Source: JALWSI01 sp964569095 [NCBI: uncultured Aquificales bacterium]
Lineage (GTDB): Bacteria; Thermosulfidibacterota; Thermosulfidibacteria; Thermosulfidibacterales
Direction: 5' to 3'
DNA length: 19,597 bases
Assembly: GCA_964569095.1 (NCBI GenBank)
Contig: CAZMTB010000179.1
Span: forward strand, 1 to 19,597
Both the position numbers and the translations under genes were made by a program. The notes under the pieces were generated by a model, which was not told the DNA's origin, ran no database searches, and worked only from the letters and a program-made list of their open reading frames with translations. The stretch's first letter is position 1; each line of letters begins with the position of its first letter. Of this stretch, positions 7,301 to 15,043 are shown piece after piece.

Positions 7301-7396
7301 TCTCTCTTCCTTCTCCCCGACTTGCCTGGGGCGCACATCACTCCCCTCTTCTACACGCCGGTTTTCTCTCTCAGGTGTCACGCATCTCTCTCACCT

Positions 7397-7483
7397 CCCC
7401 TGGCAGCCCCGCTACCGTAGCCCTTTGCCTTAGGCCGGTGGCTTTGCGTCTCGCCCTTTCGGACGATTTGCCCTTTTCAGGGG
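7397..7483 (-). promoter_or_regulatory. Cyclic di-GMP-I (GEMM) riboswitch
   Basis: Read on the minus strand, the sequence has the conserved GEMM-I parts in order: AGGGCAAA; a stem with a GAAA tetraloop (TCGTCC-GAAA-GGGCGA); GACGCAAAGCC (7450-7440); CCGGCCTAAG, resembling the tetraloop receptor; and CGGTAGCGGGGCTGCC. The P1 stem CCCCTG (7483-7478) pairs with CAGGGG (7402-7397). GCCACCG pairs with CGGTAGC around the second arm. Compared from memory with the Vibrio Vc2 aptamer, the base that contacts one guanine of the ligand is G, as in c-di-GMP sensors, rather than the A found in cGAMP-sensing variants. It sits between a putative promoter and the exported-protein gene ending at 5814. Confidence 0.93.
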
Positions 7484-7512
7484 CATTCTGCCGCGTTTTG
7501 ATTCTCCTACCA

Positions 7513-7541
7513 CTAATATCGGACGCAACGAGAAAAGTCAA
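7513..7541 (-). promoter_or_regulatory. Putative sigma-70 promoter of the riboswitch transcript
   Basis: On the minus strand, TTGACT (7541-7536), an exact 17-base spacer and TATTAG (7518-7513) precede the riboswitch P1 stem by about 30 bases. A transcript would therefore start just ahead of the aptamer. Confidence 0.68.
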
Positions 7542-7973
7542 GGTTTTCATTGGGTAAAACTTTTGTGGTGATTGTATGACGGCGGCGTGAATTGAAGGAT
7601 TAGGTTTTTATTTCCGGTATGTTCTCTGGGATTAGTAGCCTGGGGCGTCTCCCTCGCTATGGGACTCTGTGATCTCCCACATTGGTTTTTCCCAATTTTA
7701 GCAATTTTATTTTTTGTGTTTATACGGCCGATCTCCCAGATTTTGGTTCGTGGTTTTTCCCGTGAGTGTGGGTTGAAGGTGTGCGGTGCGATTTATTGGT
7801 TTGGGATTGCGATAATCTTCACAAAATTTTGGTTCTCATAACGCCTTTTGTTTTAGGTAATTACCCTTGATTCTTCAAGGCTTCACCCTTTTCCCACTTG
7901 CAATGGAGATGACCCTGTGCTACACGCCGCCCCGGTTTCCGAAAGATCCCAAAAGGCACACGGGGGTGACATA
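7542..7973. other. AT-richer intergenic region before the nuo operon
   Basis: About 430 bases separate the divergent riboswitch promoter and nuoA. Base composition is visibly more AT-rich than in the flanking genes. I see no RNA gene and no convincing protein gene. Two adjacent inverted repeats are present at 7856-7865 and 7865-7880. A promoter for the nuo operon should lie here, but no candidate has both good -35 and -10 boxes. Confidence 0.6.
7856..7880. repeat. Paired inverted repeats upstream of nuoA
   Basis: The perfect palindrome GGTAATTACC is followed directly by CCTTGA-TTCT-TCAAGG, a 6-bp stem with a 4-base loop. They lie about 95-115 bases before the nuoA start and could be operator sites or a leader hairpin. 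Function is unknown. Confidence 0.45.
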
Positions 7974-8339
7974 ATGTATCACACTATCAGTGAATACGCG
8001 CCGGTGCTTATCCTCATAGCGCTGGCACTGGGGTTTGGTGTGGTGACCCTTCTGGTCTCATTCCTGGTACGGCCAAACGATCCCTATTCAGAGAAGCTTT
8101 CTCCGTACGAGTGCGGTATCGATCCCTTCACCACGGGAAAGCTACAGATTCCAATTCGCTTCTTCATCATAGTGATGCTCTTCCTGCTCTTCGACGTTGA
8201 GGCCGTTTTCATGTATCCCTGGGCGGCGGTTTACAAGAAGATAGGTTGGTTCGGGTTTATAGAGATGTTCCTCTTCATCGTCATTCTGCTCGTGGGTTAC
8301 ATCTATGCTTGGGCGAAAGGAGCTTTGGAATGGGAGTGA
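7974..8339 (+). CDS. nuoA: NADH-quinone oxidoreductase (complex I) subunit A
   Basis: The 121-residue protein has three membrane helices (about residues 8-32, 60-82 and 88-115). The loop between the first two carries the conserved segment [10 protein letters not shown] with the cysteine typical of NuoA/ND3, and the second helix has [10 protein letters not shown] with family-conserved acidic residues. This loop lies at the quinone site and couples quinone reduction to ion pumping. ATG at 7974 is preferred over an upstream in-frame codon because GGGGGTGA lies at the right spacing and the length is normal. It overlaps nuoB by 10 bases and is the first gene of the operon. Confidence 0.96.
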   Translation: MYHTISEYAPVLILIALALGFGVVTLLVSFLVRPNDPYSEKLSPYECGIDPFTTGKLQIPIRFFIIVMLFLLFDVEAVFMYPWAAVYKKIGWFGFIEMFLFIVILLVGYIYAWAKGALEWE

Positions 8340-8806
8340 TAGACAGAAAACTGCCAGAGAACGCCCTTACCACTGCCCTCGACAAGGTGGTGAACTGGGC
8401 CAGGCGTTCTTCCATCTGGCCCATGACCTTTGGATTGGCCTGCTGCGCCATAGAGATGATGGCTGCGGGTGCTGCCAGGTACGACTTTGACCGCTTCGGG
8501 GTGATATTCAGGGCTACGCCTCGCCAGTCCGACGCGATGATAGTGGCGGGTACCGTGACCCTGAAGATGGCCCCTGTACTCAGGAGGGTGTACGATCAGA
8601 TGCCTGAGCCCCGGTGGGTCATCTCCATGGGTAGTTGTGCCAACTCGGGAGGTGCCTTCAACACCTACCATGTGGTCCAAGGAGTGGATCAGATAGTGCC
8701 GGTAGATGTCTACGTGCCTGGGTGTCCGCCCCGTCCCGAGGGTCTGATGTACGGGGTGATCATGCTTCAAGAGAAGATCGACAACATGAAGGTCTTCAGG
8801 AAGTGA
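8330..8806 (+). CDS. nuoB: Complex I subunit B (cluster N2 protein)
   Basis: The 158-residue protein carries the [4Fe-4S] cluster N2 that passes electrons to quinone. The cluster ligands are visible: the tandem Cys38-Cys39 in GLACCAIEM, Cys103 in MGSCANSGG and Cys132 in [10 protein letters not shown]. It is related to the small subunit of [NiFe] hydrogenases. The start is the ATG inside the end of nuoA (10-base overlap), which gives the usual length; an in-frame start further upstream would lie within the nuoA membrane-helix sequence. Confidence 0.97.
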   Translation: MGVIDRKLPENALTTALDKVVNWARRSSIWPMTFGLACCAIEMMAAGAARYDFDRFGVIFRATPRQSDAMIVAGTVTLKMAPVLRRVYDQMPEPRWVISMGSCANSGGAFNTYHVVQGVDQIVPVDVYVPGCPPRPEGLMYGVIMLQEKIDNMKVFRK

Positions 8807-8815
8807 GGTGTTGAG

Positions 8816-9457
8816 ATGGGCGACAGCGAGAAGGCACCAAAGAAGAAACTCACCAAAGAAGAGGCCATAGCTCTGGCCAAAGCCAGAAAGGCGGCAAAGG
8901 CCGCAGAGGCTGCCAAGAAGGAGGCTGAAGAGCCCAAGGTAGACGTGGACTCCCTTCCATTGGTGAAAGCAATAAAGAAGGAGCACGCGGAGGCCATAGA
9001 GGATATCAAGTTTGCCAATAACGAGCTCACCATCACGGTGAAGAAGGACCAGATTCTACCACTTTGCAGGTGGCTGAAGAACGATCCAGAGACTGCCTTT
9101 GACTACCTCTCCGAGGTGATAGGGGTTCACTATCCCAAGAACGAGGAGAAGCCCCTTCAGGTGGTCTACCACCTCTTCTCCACCAGCAAGAAGCATCGCC
9201 TGCGCCTCAAGGTGAATCTGGCGGAGAACGAGGAGGTAGAGAGCGTTTACCCGGTTTGGCGCTCTGCCAACTGGTACGAACGCGAGGCCTACGACATGGT
9301 GGGGATAAGGTTTGCCAACCACCCAGACCTGAGAAGGATACTTCTTCCAGACGACTGGGAGGGACATCCTCTGAGGAAGGAGTATCCCCTTCAGGGGCCC
9401 GAGGGCTATCGGGAAAAGTGGTTGAGCCGTCACTGCACCAAAACCAATGCCCTTTAG
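8816..9457 (+). CDS. nuoC: Complex I subunit C with charged N-terminal extension
   Basis: The 213-residue protein is the 30-kDa subunit of the peripheral arm, which packs beside NuoD at the quinone-binding region. The core (about residues 50-205) has the family signature [39 protein letters not shown] near the C-terminus. The first ~45 residues are an Ala/Lys/Glu-rich segment ([20 protein letters not shown]), likely a helix or coiled coil and not part of the usual NuoC core. NuoC and NuoD are separate here, unlike the fused NuoCD of E. coli. The start follows nuoB by nine bases. Confidence 0.95.
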   Translation: MGDSEKAPKKKLTKEEAIALAKARKAAKAAEAAKKEAEEPKVDVDSLPLVKAIKKEHAEAIEDIKFANNELTITVKKDQILPLCRWLKNDPETAFDYLSEVIGVHYPKNEEKPLQVVYHLFSTSKKHRLRLKVNLAENEEVESVYPVWRSANWYEREAYDMVGIRFANHPDLRRILLPDDWEGHPLRKEYPLQGPEGYREKWLSRHCTKTNAL

Positions 9458-9473
9458 ACAGAAGGATTTGCCT

Positions 9474-10646
9474 ATGAACGAGATAAAAGGACTGGTTATC
9501 ACCGAAGAGGGTAGGGTTGAGCACGACCTGATGAAGGAGACCCTGAAGACCGAGGAGATGTGGGTCAACATGGGGCCTCAACATCCCAGTACCCACGGGG
9601 TGTTGAGGGTGGTGCTCGCCCTGGAGGGAGAACGGATTGTAGATACCGAGATATACATCGGATATCTCCACAGGGGATTCGAGAAGTTTGCCGAGAGCAA
9701 GACCTATCCCCAGTTTCTCCCCGTAACGGATCGTCTGGACTACATCTCTGCCCACGCCATGAACTACGGTTACGTCTTGGCGGTGGAGAAGCTCATGGGA
9801 TTGGAGGTTCCTTTGAGGGCAAAGTACATCAGAACCCTCATGGCAGAGCTCACCAGGATTTCCAGCCACCTTCTCTGGCTTGCCACCCACGCTTTGGACA
9901 TAGGGGCCATGACGGTCTTCCTATACTGTTTCCGCGAGCGCGAGTACATACTCGACCTCTTCGAGATGGTGTGCGGTGCTAGGCTCACCACCAGCTACTT
10001 CAGAATTGGCGGGGTGGCAAACGACCTACCCGATGGGTTTATCGAGAAGTGCCGTGAGTTCTGCAACATCTTCCCAACCCGAGCAAAGGACTACGACGAC
10101 CTCATCTTGAAGAACCGCATCTGGCTGGCTCGTACCATAAACGTGGCGAAGATCTCCGCAGAGGACGGTCTCAACCTGGGCCTCTCCGGTCCCAGCATCA
10201 GGGGTTCCGGGGTAGAATGGGACATTCGTCTCTCTGAGCCCTACGGGGTTTACGACAAGGTGGACTGGGAGATTGCCGTGGAAGACGGGTGCGACGTGTA
10301 CGCCAGGTACCTGGTTAGGTTGAAGGAGATGAGGGAGTCTTGCAAGATATGCCAGCAGTGCCTGGACTTCCTCGAGAAGGACGACTCTGGCGAGTACATT
10401 GCCAAGGTTCCTAAGGTGATCAAGCCCCCTGAGGGAGAGGCCTACGCCTGCGTGGAGGCTCCCAAGGGAGAGCTGGGCTTCTACATCGTGAGCGATGGTT
10501 CAAACAAGCCCTATAGGTTGAAGATAAGGGCTCCCTCTTTCGCCAACCTCATGTCTCTGCCCACCATGGTGGAAGGGGCCCTGGTGGCAGACGTAATTGC
10601 TGCCATTGGAAGCATAGACGTGGTTCTGGGCGAAGTGGACAGGTAA
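9474..10646 (+). CDS. nuoD: Complex I subunit D (49-kDa, quinone-site subunit)
   Basis: The 390-residue protein forms most of the quinone pocket with NuoB. Family motifs include WVNMGPQHPSTHGVLR (pocket His within the HPSTHG segment), GYLHRGFEKFAE, RLDYISAHAMNYGY and LSGPSIRGSGVEWDIR. It descends from the large subunit of [NiFe] hydrogenases but lacks the nickel-binding cysteine pairs. ATG at 9474 is chosen because AGAAGGA lies eight bases upstream; an ATG at 9447 would overlap nuoC and add nine residues. An unusual CKICQQC cluster (Cys290, 293, 296) is present. Confidence 0.96.
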   Translation: MNEIKGLVITEEGRVEHDLMKETLKTEEMWVNMGPQHPSTHGVLRVVLALEGERIVDTEIYIGYLHRGFEKFAESKTYPQFLPVTDRLDYISAHAMNYGYVLAVEKLMGLEVPLRAKYIRTLMAELTRISSHLLWLATHALDIGAMTVFLYCFREREYILDLFEMVCGARLTTSYFRIGGVANDLPDGFIEKCREFCNIFPTRAKDYDDLILKNRIWLARTINVAKISAEDGLNLGLSGPSIRGSGVEWDIRLSEPYGVYDKVDWEIAVEDGCDVYARYLVRLKEMRESCKICQQCLDFLEKDDSGEYIAKVPKVIKPPEGEAYACVEAPKGELGFYIVSDGSNKPYRLKIRAPSFANLMSLPTMVEGALVADVIAAIGSIDVVLGEVDR

Positions 10647-10658
10647 GGAGGAGATGCC

Positions 10659-11618
10659 ATGCTGTTGGAGATAGGAATCGCGCTTCTGAAGATAATCGTG
10701 GTCTTCGCCCTTGCCCTTCTCACCGTGGCCTATCTCACCTACATCGAGAGAAAGGTGATTGGTCACATGCAGGTGCGAATGGGTCCCATGAGGGTGGGTC
10801 CTCACGGGTTGCTTCAACCCATAGCCGACGGTCTCAAACTGTTCATGAAAGAGGATATCGTTCCCTACGAGGCCTACAAGTTCACCTTCTACTTTGCCCC
10901 CATTCTCACTCTCGTTACGGCTTTGGTGCTGTTTGCGGTTATACCCTTCGACAAGCACTTTGCCATCACCCAGCTGAACATCGGGGTTATGTACGTGCTC
11001 TCCATCGCCTCGGTGGGGGTGCTTGGTATCCTGCTTGCAGGCTGGGCGTCGGGCAGTAAGTATCCTATCCTCGGAGGTTTGAGATCTGCGGCTCAGATGC
11101 TCTCCTACGAGATATTCCTCGGTTTCTCCATTATAGGGGTGTTGATGATATCGGGTTCTTTAGACCTGGTGAAGATAGTGGAATCCCAGCACGTCTGGAA
11201 CATCGTTTACCAGCCGGTGGCCTTCGTCATCTACATCATCGCGGCCCTGGGTGAGATCAACAGGGTCCCCTTTGACCTTCCAGAGGCCGAGACCGAGCTG
11301 GTGGCTGGCTTTCACACCGAGTACTCGGGCATGAAGTTTGCCTACTTCTTCTTGGCCGAATACGCCAACATGATCATCGTCTGTGCCATGGCCACCATCC
11401 TCTTCCTGGGAGGTTGGCGCGGTCCGGTGTTGCCCGGGTTCGTTTGGTTCTTGCTCAAGATGTTTGCCCTCATCTACTTCATGATCTGGGTTAGGGCCAC
11501 CTTCCCCCGCTACAGGTACGACCAGTTCATGAAGATAGGGTGGAAGATAATGCTGCCAATAGTTCTCGCAAACATCGTGGTTACCGGCGTGGTGATGATG
11601 ATGGTACAGGGAGGATAG
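10659..11618 (+). CDS. nuoH: Complex I subunit H (membrane subunit at the quinone tunnel)
   Basis: The 319-residue protein has about eight membrane helices. Conserved segments are [16 protein letters not shown] (N-terminal loop), [17 protein letters not shown] and [26 protein letters not shown], the acidic loop that shapes the quinone chamber and starts the ion-coupling path. The start follows an AAGGAGGAG ribosome site. The length agrees with NuoH/ND1 homologues. In this operon it directly follows nuoD because nuoEFG, which lie between nuoD and nuoH in many bacteria, are absent. Confidence 0.97.
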   Translation: MLLEIGIALLKIIVVFALALLTVAYLTYIERKVIGHMQVRMGPMRVGPHGLLQPIADGLKLFMKEDIVPYEAYKFTFYFAPILTLVTALVLFAVIPFDKHFAITQLNIGVMYVLSIASVGVLGILLAGWASGSKYPILGGLRSAAQMLSYEIFLGFSIIGVLMISGSLDLVKIVESQHVWNIVYQPVAFVIYIIAALGEINRVPFDLPEAETELVAGFHTEYSGMKFAYFFLAEYANMIIVCAMATILFLGGWRGPVLPGFVWFLLKMFALIYFMIWVRATFPRYRYDQFMKIGWKIMLPIVLANIVVTGVVMMMVQGG

Positions 11619-11623
11619 GAGAA

Positions 11624-12082
11624 ATGGGGCTTATCTCTAAGATCTTTGGAAAAGACCTTCTTATAGGACTGAACAGAACGGGGCGCTACGGCCTATCGAA
11701 GCACATAACCATGCAGTATCCCAAAGAGAAGTGGACGCCCTATCCCGCCTTCAGGGGCACAATAAGGCACCTCACCAAGGAGACCGAGGAGGGTGAGACC
11801 AGGCTCAGGTGTAACGCCTGCGGCCTTTGCGCCAGGGCGTGCCCAGCGGAGTGCATAACCATAGTGGGAGAGGGTAAGGGCAAGGATAGGGTGCCCAAGA
11901 CCTTCGTGATAGACTTTTCCCGCTGCCTCTACTGCGGTTTGTGCGTAGAGGCGTGTCCTCAAGATGCCCTGGAGATGACCTCCTTCTACGAGTCTGCGGT
12001 CTACACCAGGGACGAGATGGTGTTCGACCTTGACACCATGCTCCAGGACTACAGCAAGTGGGAACGGACCTTCAAAAAGTAG
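11624..12082 (+). CDS. nuoI: Complex I subunit I (two [4Fe-4S] ferredoxin-like subunit)
   Basis: The 152-residue protein carries clusters N6a and N6b that lead electrons to N2 in NuoB. Cluster ligands are Cys63, 66, 69, 73 ([12 protein letters not shown]) and Cys101, 104, 107, 111 ([12 protein letters not shown]). The N-terminal part (to about residue 45) has the amphipathic segment and the TPYPAFRG stretch typical of NuoI. ATG at 11624, five bases after the nuoH stop, follows GGAGGATAGGAG; an earlier in-frame ATG would extend far into nuoH. In the absence of NuoEFG this subunit is the likely entry point for electrons from an unknown donor, possibly reduced ferredoxin. Confidence 0.97.
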   Translation: MGLISKIFGKDLLIGLNRTGRYGLSKHITMQYPKEKWTPYPAFRGTIRHLTKETEEGETRLRCNACGLCARACPAECITIVGEGKGKDRVPKTFVIDFSRCLYCGLCVEACPQDALEMTSFYESAVYTRDEMVFDLDTMLQDYSKWERTFKK

Positions 12083-12096
12083 AGGAGAGCTGAGAT

Positions 12097-12615
12097 ATGA
12101 ACTGGGCTAATCTATTTTTCGACCTCTTTGCGGTGATGGCCGTGGTTCTGGCCCTCATCACCGTAACCCGCCGCAACGCCATTCACAGCGCCATTGCCCT
12201 GATGATGGCCTTCGTGGTCATGGCCGCCATCTACGTCATTCTGGGGGCGGAGCTGCTGGCTGCAATACAGGTGCTGGTGTACGCGGGCGGAGTGATGGCC
12301 CTGATGCTCTTCGTGATCATGAGCGTCAAGTCCGAAGAGCAGAACCAGGTTAAGCAGACCCATGCGCAGACCCTGATAGCCGCTTTCGTATCGGTGCTCT
12401 TCGTGGTGGAGATAGGTCTTACGGTGTGGATGGGCTTTCTCTACAAAAACACGGGGGCTTTGGCCAAGTCGCAGCTTGCTGCCATGGGCAACACCGAGGC
12501 CTTGGGGACGGTGCTCTTCACCAAGTTCCTATTCCCCTTTGAAGTGGCCTCTGTGCTTCTGCTCGCCGCCATGGTTGGTGCCATAGTGCTGGCGAAATAC
12601 AAGCTTGAGAGGTGA
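12097..12615 (+). CDS. nuoJ: Complex I subunit J
   Basis: The 172-residue hydrophobic protein has five predicted membrane helices. The third includes [21 protein letters not shown], the NuoJ/ND6 signature around the pi-bulge helix that changes shape during coupling. It is followed by a polar loop ([14 protein letters not shown]) and two further helices. A GAGGAGAG-type ribosome site precedes the ATG. It ends four bases before the nuoK start. Confidence 0.95.
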   Translation: MNWANLFFDLFAVMAVVLALITVTRRNAIHSAIALMMAFVVMAAIYVILGAELLAAIQVLVYAGGVMALMLFVIMSVKSEEQNQVKQTHAQTLIAAFVSVLFVVEIGLTVWMGFLYKNTGALAKSQLAAMGNTEALGTVLFTKFLFPFEVASVLLLAAMVGAIVLAKYKLER

Positions 12616-12619
12616 AACA

Positions 12620-12922
12620 GTGATTCCCGTAAACCATGTTATCGTTCTGTCGTTGGTGATCTTCGCCATTGGCATCGTAGGGGCACTGAGCCGCAGAAAC
12701 GTCTTCATCGTGCTCATGTCCATCGAGTTGATGCTAAATGCGGTGAACCTGGCCCTCGTTGGCTTCTCCTCTCAACTTGCCGACCTCACGGGACAGATTC
12801 TGGCGTTGTTCGTGATCACCGTGGCTGCTGGTGAAGCGGCGGTAGGACTGGCGATAGTGGTGGCAGTCTACCGTAACCGCCACAGCGTGAACGTGGACAA
12901 CATGAACATAATGAAGTGGTAG
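12620..12922 (+). CDS. nuoK: Complex I subunit K
   Basis: The 100-residue protein has three membrane helices. The second contains [21 protein letters not shown] with the conserved membrane Glu of NuoK/ND4L, and the third contains [22 protein letters not shown] with the second conserved Glu. GTG at 12620 is preferred because it follows GAGAGGTGA at good spacing and gives the standard family length; a TTG at 12605 would overlap nuoJ and lacks a ribosome site. Confidence 0.95.
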   Translation: MIPVNHVIVLSLVIFAIGIVGALSRRNVFIVLMSIELMLNAVNLALVGFSSQLADLTGQILALFVITVAAGEAAVGLAIVVAVYRNRHSVNVDNMNIMKW

Positions 12923-12932
12923 GGAGGCAACG

Positions 12933-15011
12933 ATGATTGATTACTGCTGGTTGATTCCCGTATTCCCCATGGTGGGCTTCATTTTGAACGGCCTCTTTGG
13001 CTTCAAGGTCTTCAAGAACAAAGCCCACTTCATAGCGGTTGCTGCTCTTGGACTCTCCTGGCTGCTCTCCATCATGGTCTTCATCGATGTACTCCACGGA
13101 AAGACCACCGAGGTTGTGCTGTGGGACTGGATCACCTCGGGAGGTGGTGATCTCCACATTCGCTTGGCATTCATGGTGGATCAGCTCACGGCGGTTATGC
13201 TCATGGTGGTCACCACCCTATCCTTCTTTATCCACGTCTACTCCATAGGGTACATGCACGGAGACGAAGGTTATCCCCGGTTCTTCACCTACCTCAACAT
13301 GTTCGTCTTCTTCATGCTCATCTTGGTGCTTGGCAACAGCTACGCGGTGATGTTCGTGGGTTGGGAAGGCGTTGGCCTCTGTTCTTACCTCTTGATCGGG
13401 TTCTGGTACCAGAGGGACACTGCGTGGAAGGCAGGAATGAAGGCGTTCATCACCAACAGGGTGGGCGATGCCGGATTCATCATGGGCATGTTCTTCATCT
13501 GGTACTACCTGGGAACCCTCGAGTACCACCAGGTTTTTGCAAAGGCCCACCTCTTGTCACCAACCATGGTGACGGTGATAACCCTGCTGCTCTTCGTGGG
13601 TGCCACCGGTAAGTCGGCGCAGATTCCCCTCTACGTCTGGTTGCCGGACGCCATGGAGGGTCCCACCCCTGTCTCCGCTTTGATCCACGCGGCAACCATG
13701 GTGACCGCGGGTGTTTACATGGTTGCCAGAAGCAACGTTCTTTACAACATGGCACCCTTCTCCATGGAGGTGGTTGCGGTGGTGGGTTGTATGACCGCAT
13801 TCATGGCAGCCACCATTGGTACTAGCCAGTTTGACCTGAAGAGGGTGCTTGCCTACTCCACGGTTAGCCAGCTGGGTTACATGTTCCTGGGCTGTGGAGT
13901 GGGTGCCTACGCTGCCGGCGTTTTCCACCTGATGACCCACGCCTTCTTCAAGGGACTCCTCTTTCTCTCCGCGGGTAGCGTGATGCACGCCATGAGCGAT
14001 GTGCTGGACATGAGGCTCATGGGCGGGCTCTTCAAAAAGATGAAGATAACCGCCATAACCTTCATCATTGGTGCCTTGGCTCTGGGAGGGGTGCCTCCCT
14101 TTGCCGGTTTCTGGTCGAAGGATGAGATTCTGGGTCACTCTTTCTACTCGGGACACAAGTTCCTGTGGTTCTTGGGTACCTTTACGGCATTTCTCACTGC
14201 CTACTACACCTTCAGGGCCGTCTTCATGACCTTCTTTGGCGAGAACAGGACTCCCCACGAGATCCACGTGCACGAGTCTCCCAAGGTTATGACGGTTCCC
14301 TTGATGTTTCTCTCCATTGGCGCGGCCTTTGCCGGTTTCTTTGGTCTGAAGTCGGGGGAGGAGAGCTACTTTGGCAAGTTCCTCGCCCCAGTATTTGAAC
14401 ACGGTCATGAGCACGCGGCGGCCATTGCCGAGGGGGCCCATAAGGTCGCAGAGCATGCCGCAGTTGCGGCGCACCACGCTGCGGCGGTGGCGCACGAGGC
14501 TGCTGCCCACGCGGCCCATGCCGCCCACGCTGCAGAGGGTCCCCCTGAGATCGTTCTGGTGGCCATCTCGGTTGTGGCTGGCCTCTTGGGCATCACCCTT
14601 GCCTATGCCACCTTCATGAAACGCTGGATAGATCCCGTTGCCTGGCAGAGGAAGCTGTGGCTTCTCCACAAGGTGCTTTACAACAAGTACTGGGTGGACG
14701 AGATCTACTTCTTCTTCATTATCGACAGGGTGATGGACGGCGCCTTCTACTCTTGGAAGTTTGATCAGTGGGTGATCGACGGGGCGGTGAACGGCGCTGC
14801 GTGGATAAGCAAGAAGGCCGCCTGGATCACCAGGGTGTGTACGGAGCCCTTCGTTGTGGACGGAATGGTGAACGGTTCTGCAAAGTTCGTTGAGTTCCTC
14901 TCCAAGGGCTTCAGGAGAATCCACACGGGCTACGTGGAGAACTACATGTTCTTCATGGCCTTGGGAATAGTGGTGATGGTCACCGTATACCTGGTGGCCC
15001 ACGTACTGTGA
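12933..15011 (+). CDS. nuoL: Complex I subunit L (antiporter-like, with lateral helix) and a His/Ala-rich insert
   Basis: The 692-residue protein is the distal ion-pumping subunit. The antiporter core shows Glu145 in FVGWEGVGLCSYLLIGFW, Lys227 in GATGKSAQIPLYVWLPDAMEGPTPVSALIHAATMVTAG, and the later FDLKRVLAYSTVSQLGYM segment. The C-terminal third holds the long lateral helix and final membrane helix. It is longer than E. coli NuoL (about 613 residues), partly because of a hydrophilic segment at residues 489-538 (14397-14546) with 11 histidines among mostly alanines. An AGGGAGGC ribosome site precedes the ATG. Confidence 0.97.
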   Translation: MIDYCWLIPVFPMVGFILNGLFGFKVFKNKAHFIAVAALGLSWLLSIMVFIDVLHGKTTEVVLWDWITSGGGDLHIRLAFMVDQLTAVMLMVVTTLSFFIHVYSIGYMHGDEGYPRFFTYLNMFVFFMLILVLGNSYAVMFVGWEGVGLCSYLLIGFWYQRDTAWKAGMKAFITNRVGDAGFIMGMFFIWYYLGTLEYHQVFAKAHLLSPTMVTVITLLLFVGATGKSAQIPLYVWLPDAMEGPTPVSALIHAATMVTAGVYMVARSNVLYNMAPFSMEVVAVVGCMTAFMAATIGTSQFDLKRVLAYSTVSQLGYMFLGCGVGAYAAGVFHLMTHAFFKGLLFLSAGSVMHAMSDVLDMRLMGGLFKKMKITAITFIIGALALGGVPPFAGFWSKDEILGHSFYSGHKFLWFLGTFTAFLTAYYTFRAVFMTFFGENRTPHEIHVHESPKVMTVPLMFLSIGAAFAGFFGLKSGEESYFGKFLAPVFEHGHEHAAAIAEGAHKVAEHAAVAAHHAAAVAHEAAAHAAHAAHAAEGPPEIVLVAISVVAGLLGITLAYATFMKRWIDPVAWQRKLWLLHKVLYNKYWVDEIYFFFIIDRVMDGAFYSWKFDQWVIDGAVNGAAWISKKAAWITRVCTEPFVVDGMVNGSAKFVEFLSKGFRRIHTGYVENYMFFMALGIVVMVTVYLVAHVL

Positions 15012-15043
15012 AAATTAGACACGGTTTAAGGAGGATGTGAGTC

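Noticed and set aside
7659-7841. Small hydrophobic open frame of 60 codons before nuoA
   Set aside because: No ribosome site, T-rich DNA naturally gives hydrophobic translations, and it resembles no family I know.
8303-8986. Minus-strand open frame of 227 codons opposite nuoB/nuoC
   Set aside because: Antisense shadow of two firmly identified genes.
13557-15002. Long open frame of 481 codons antisense to nuoL
   Set aside because: It lies wholly opposite a certain nuoL gene, its product is His/Gly/Glu-rich without any motif or ribosome site, and such frames arise from the codon bias of the real gene.
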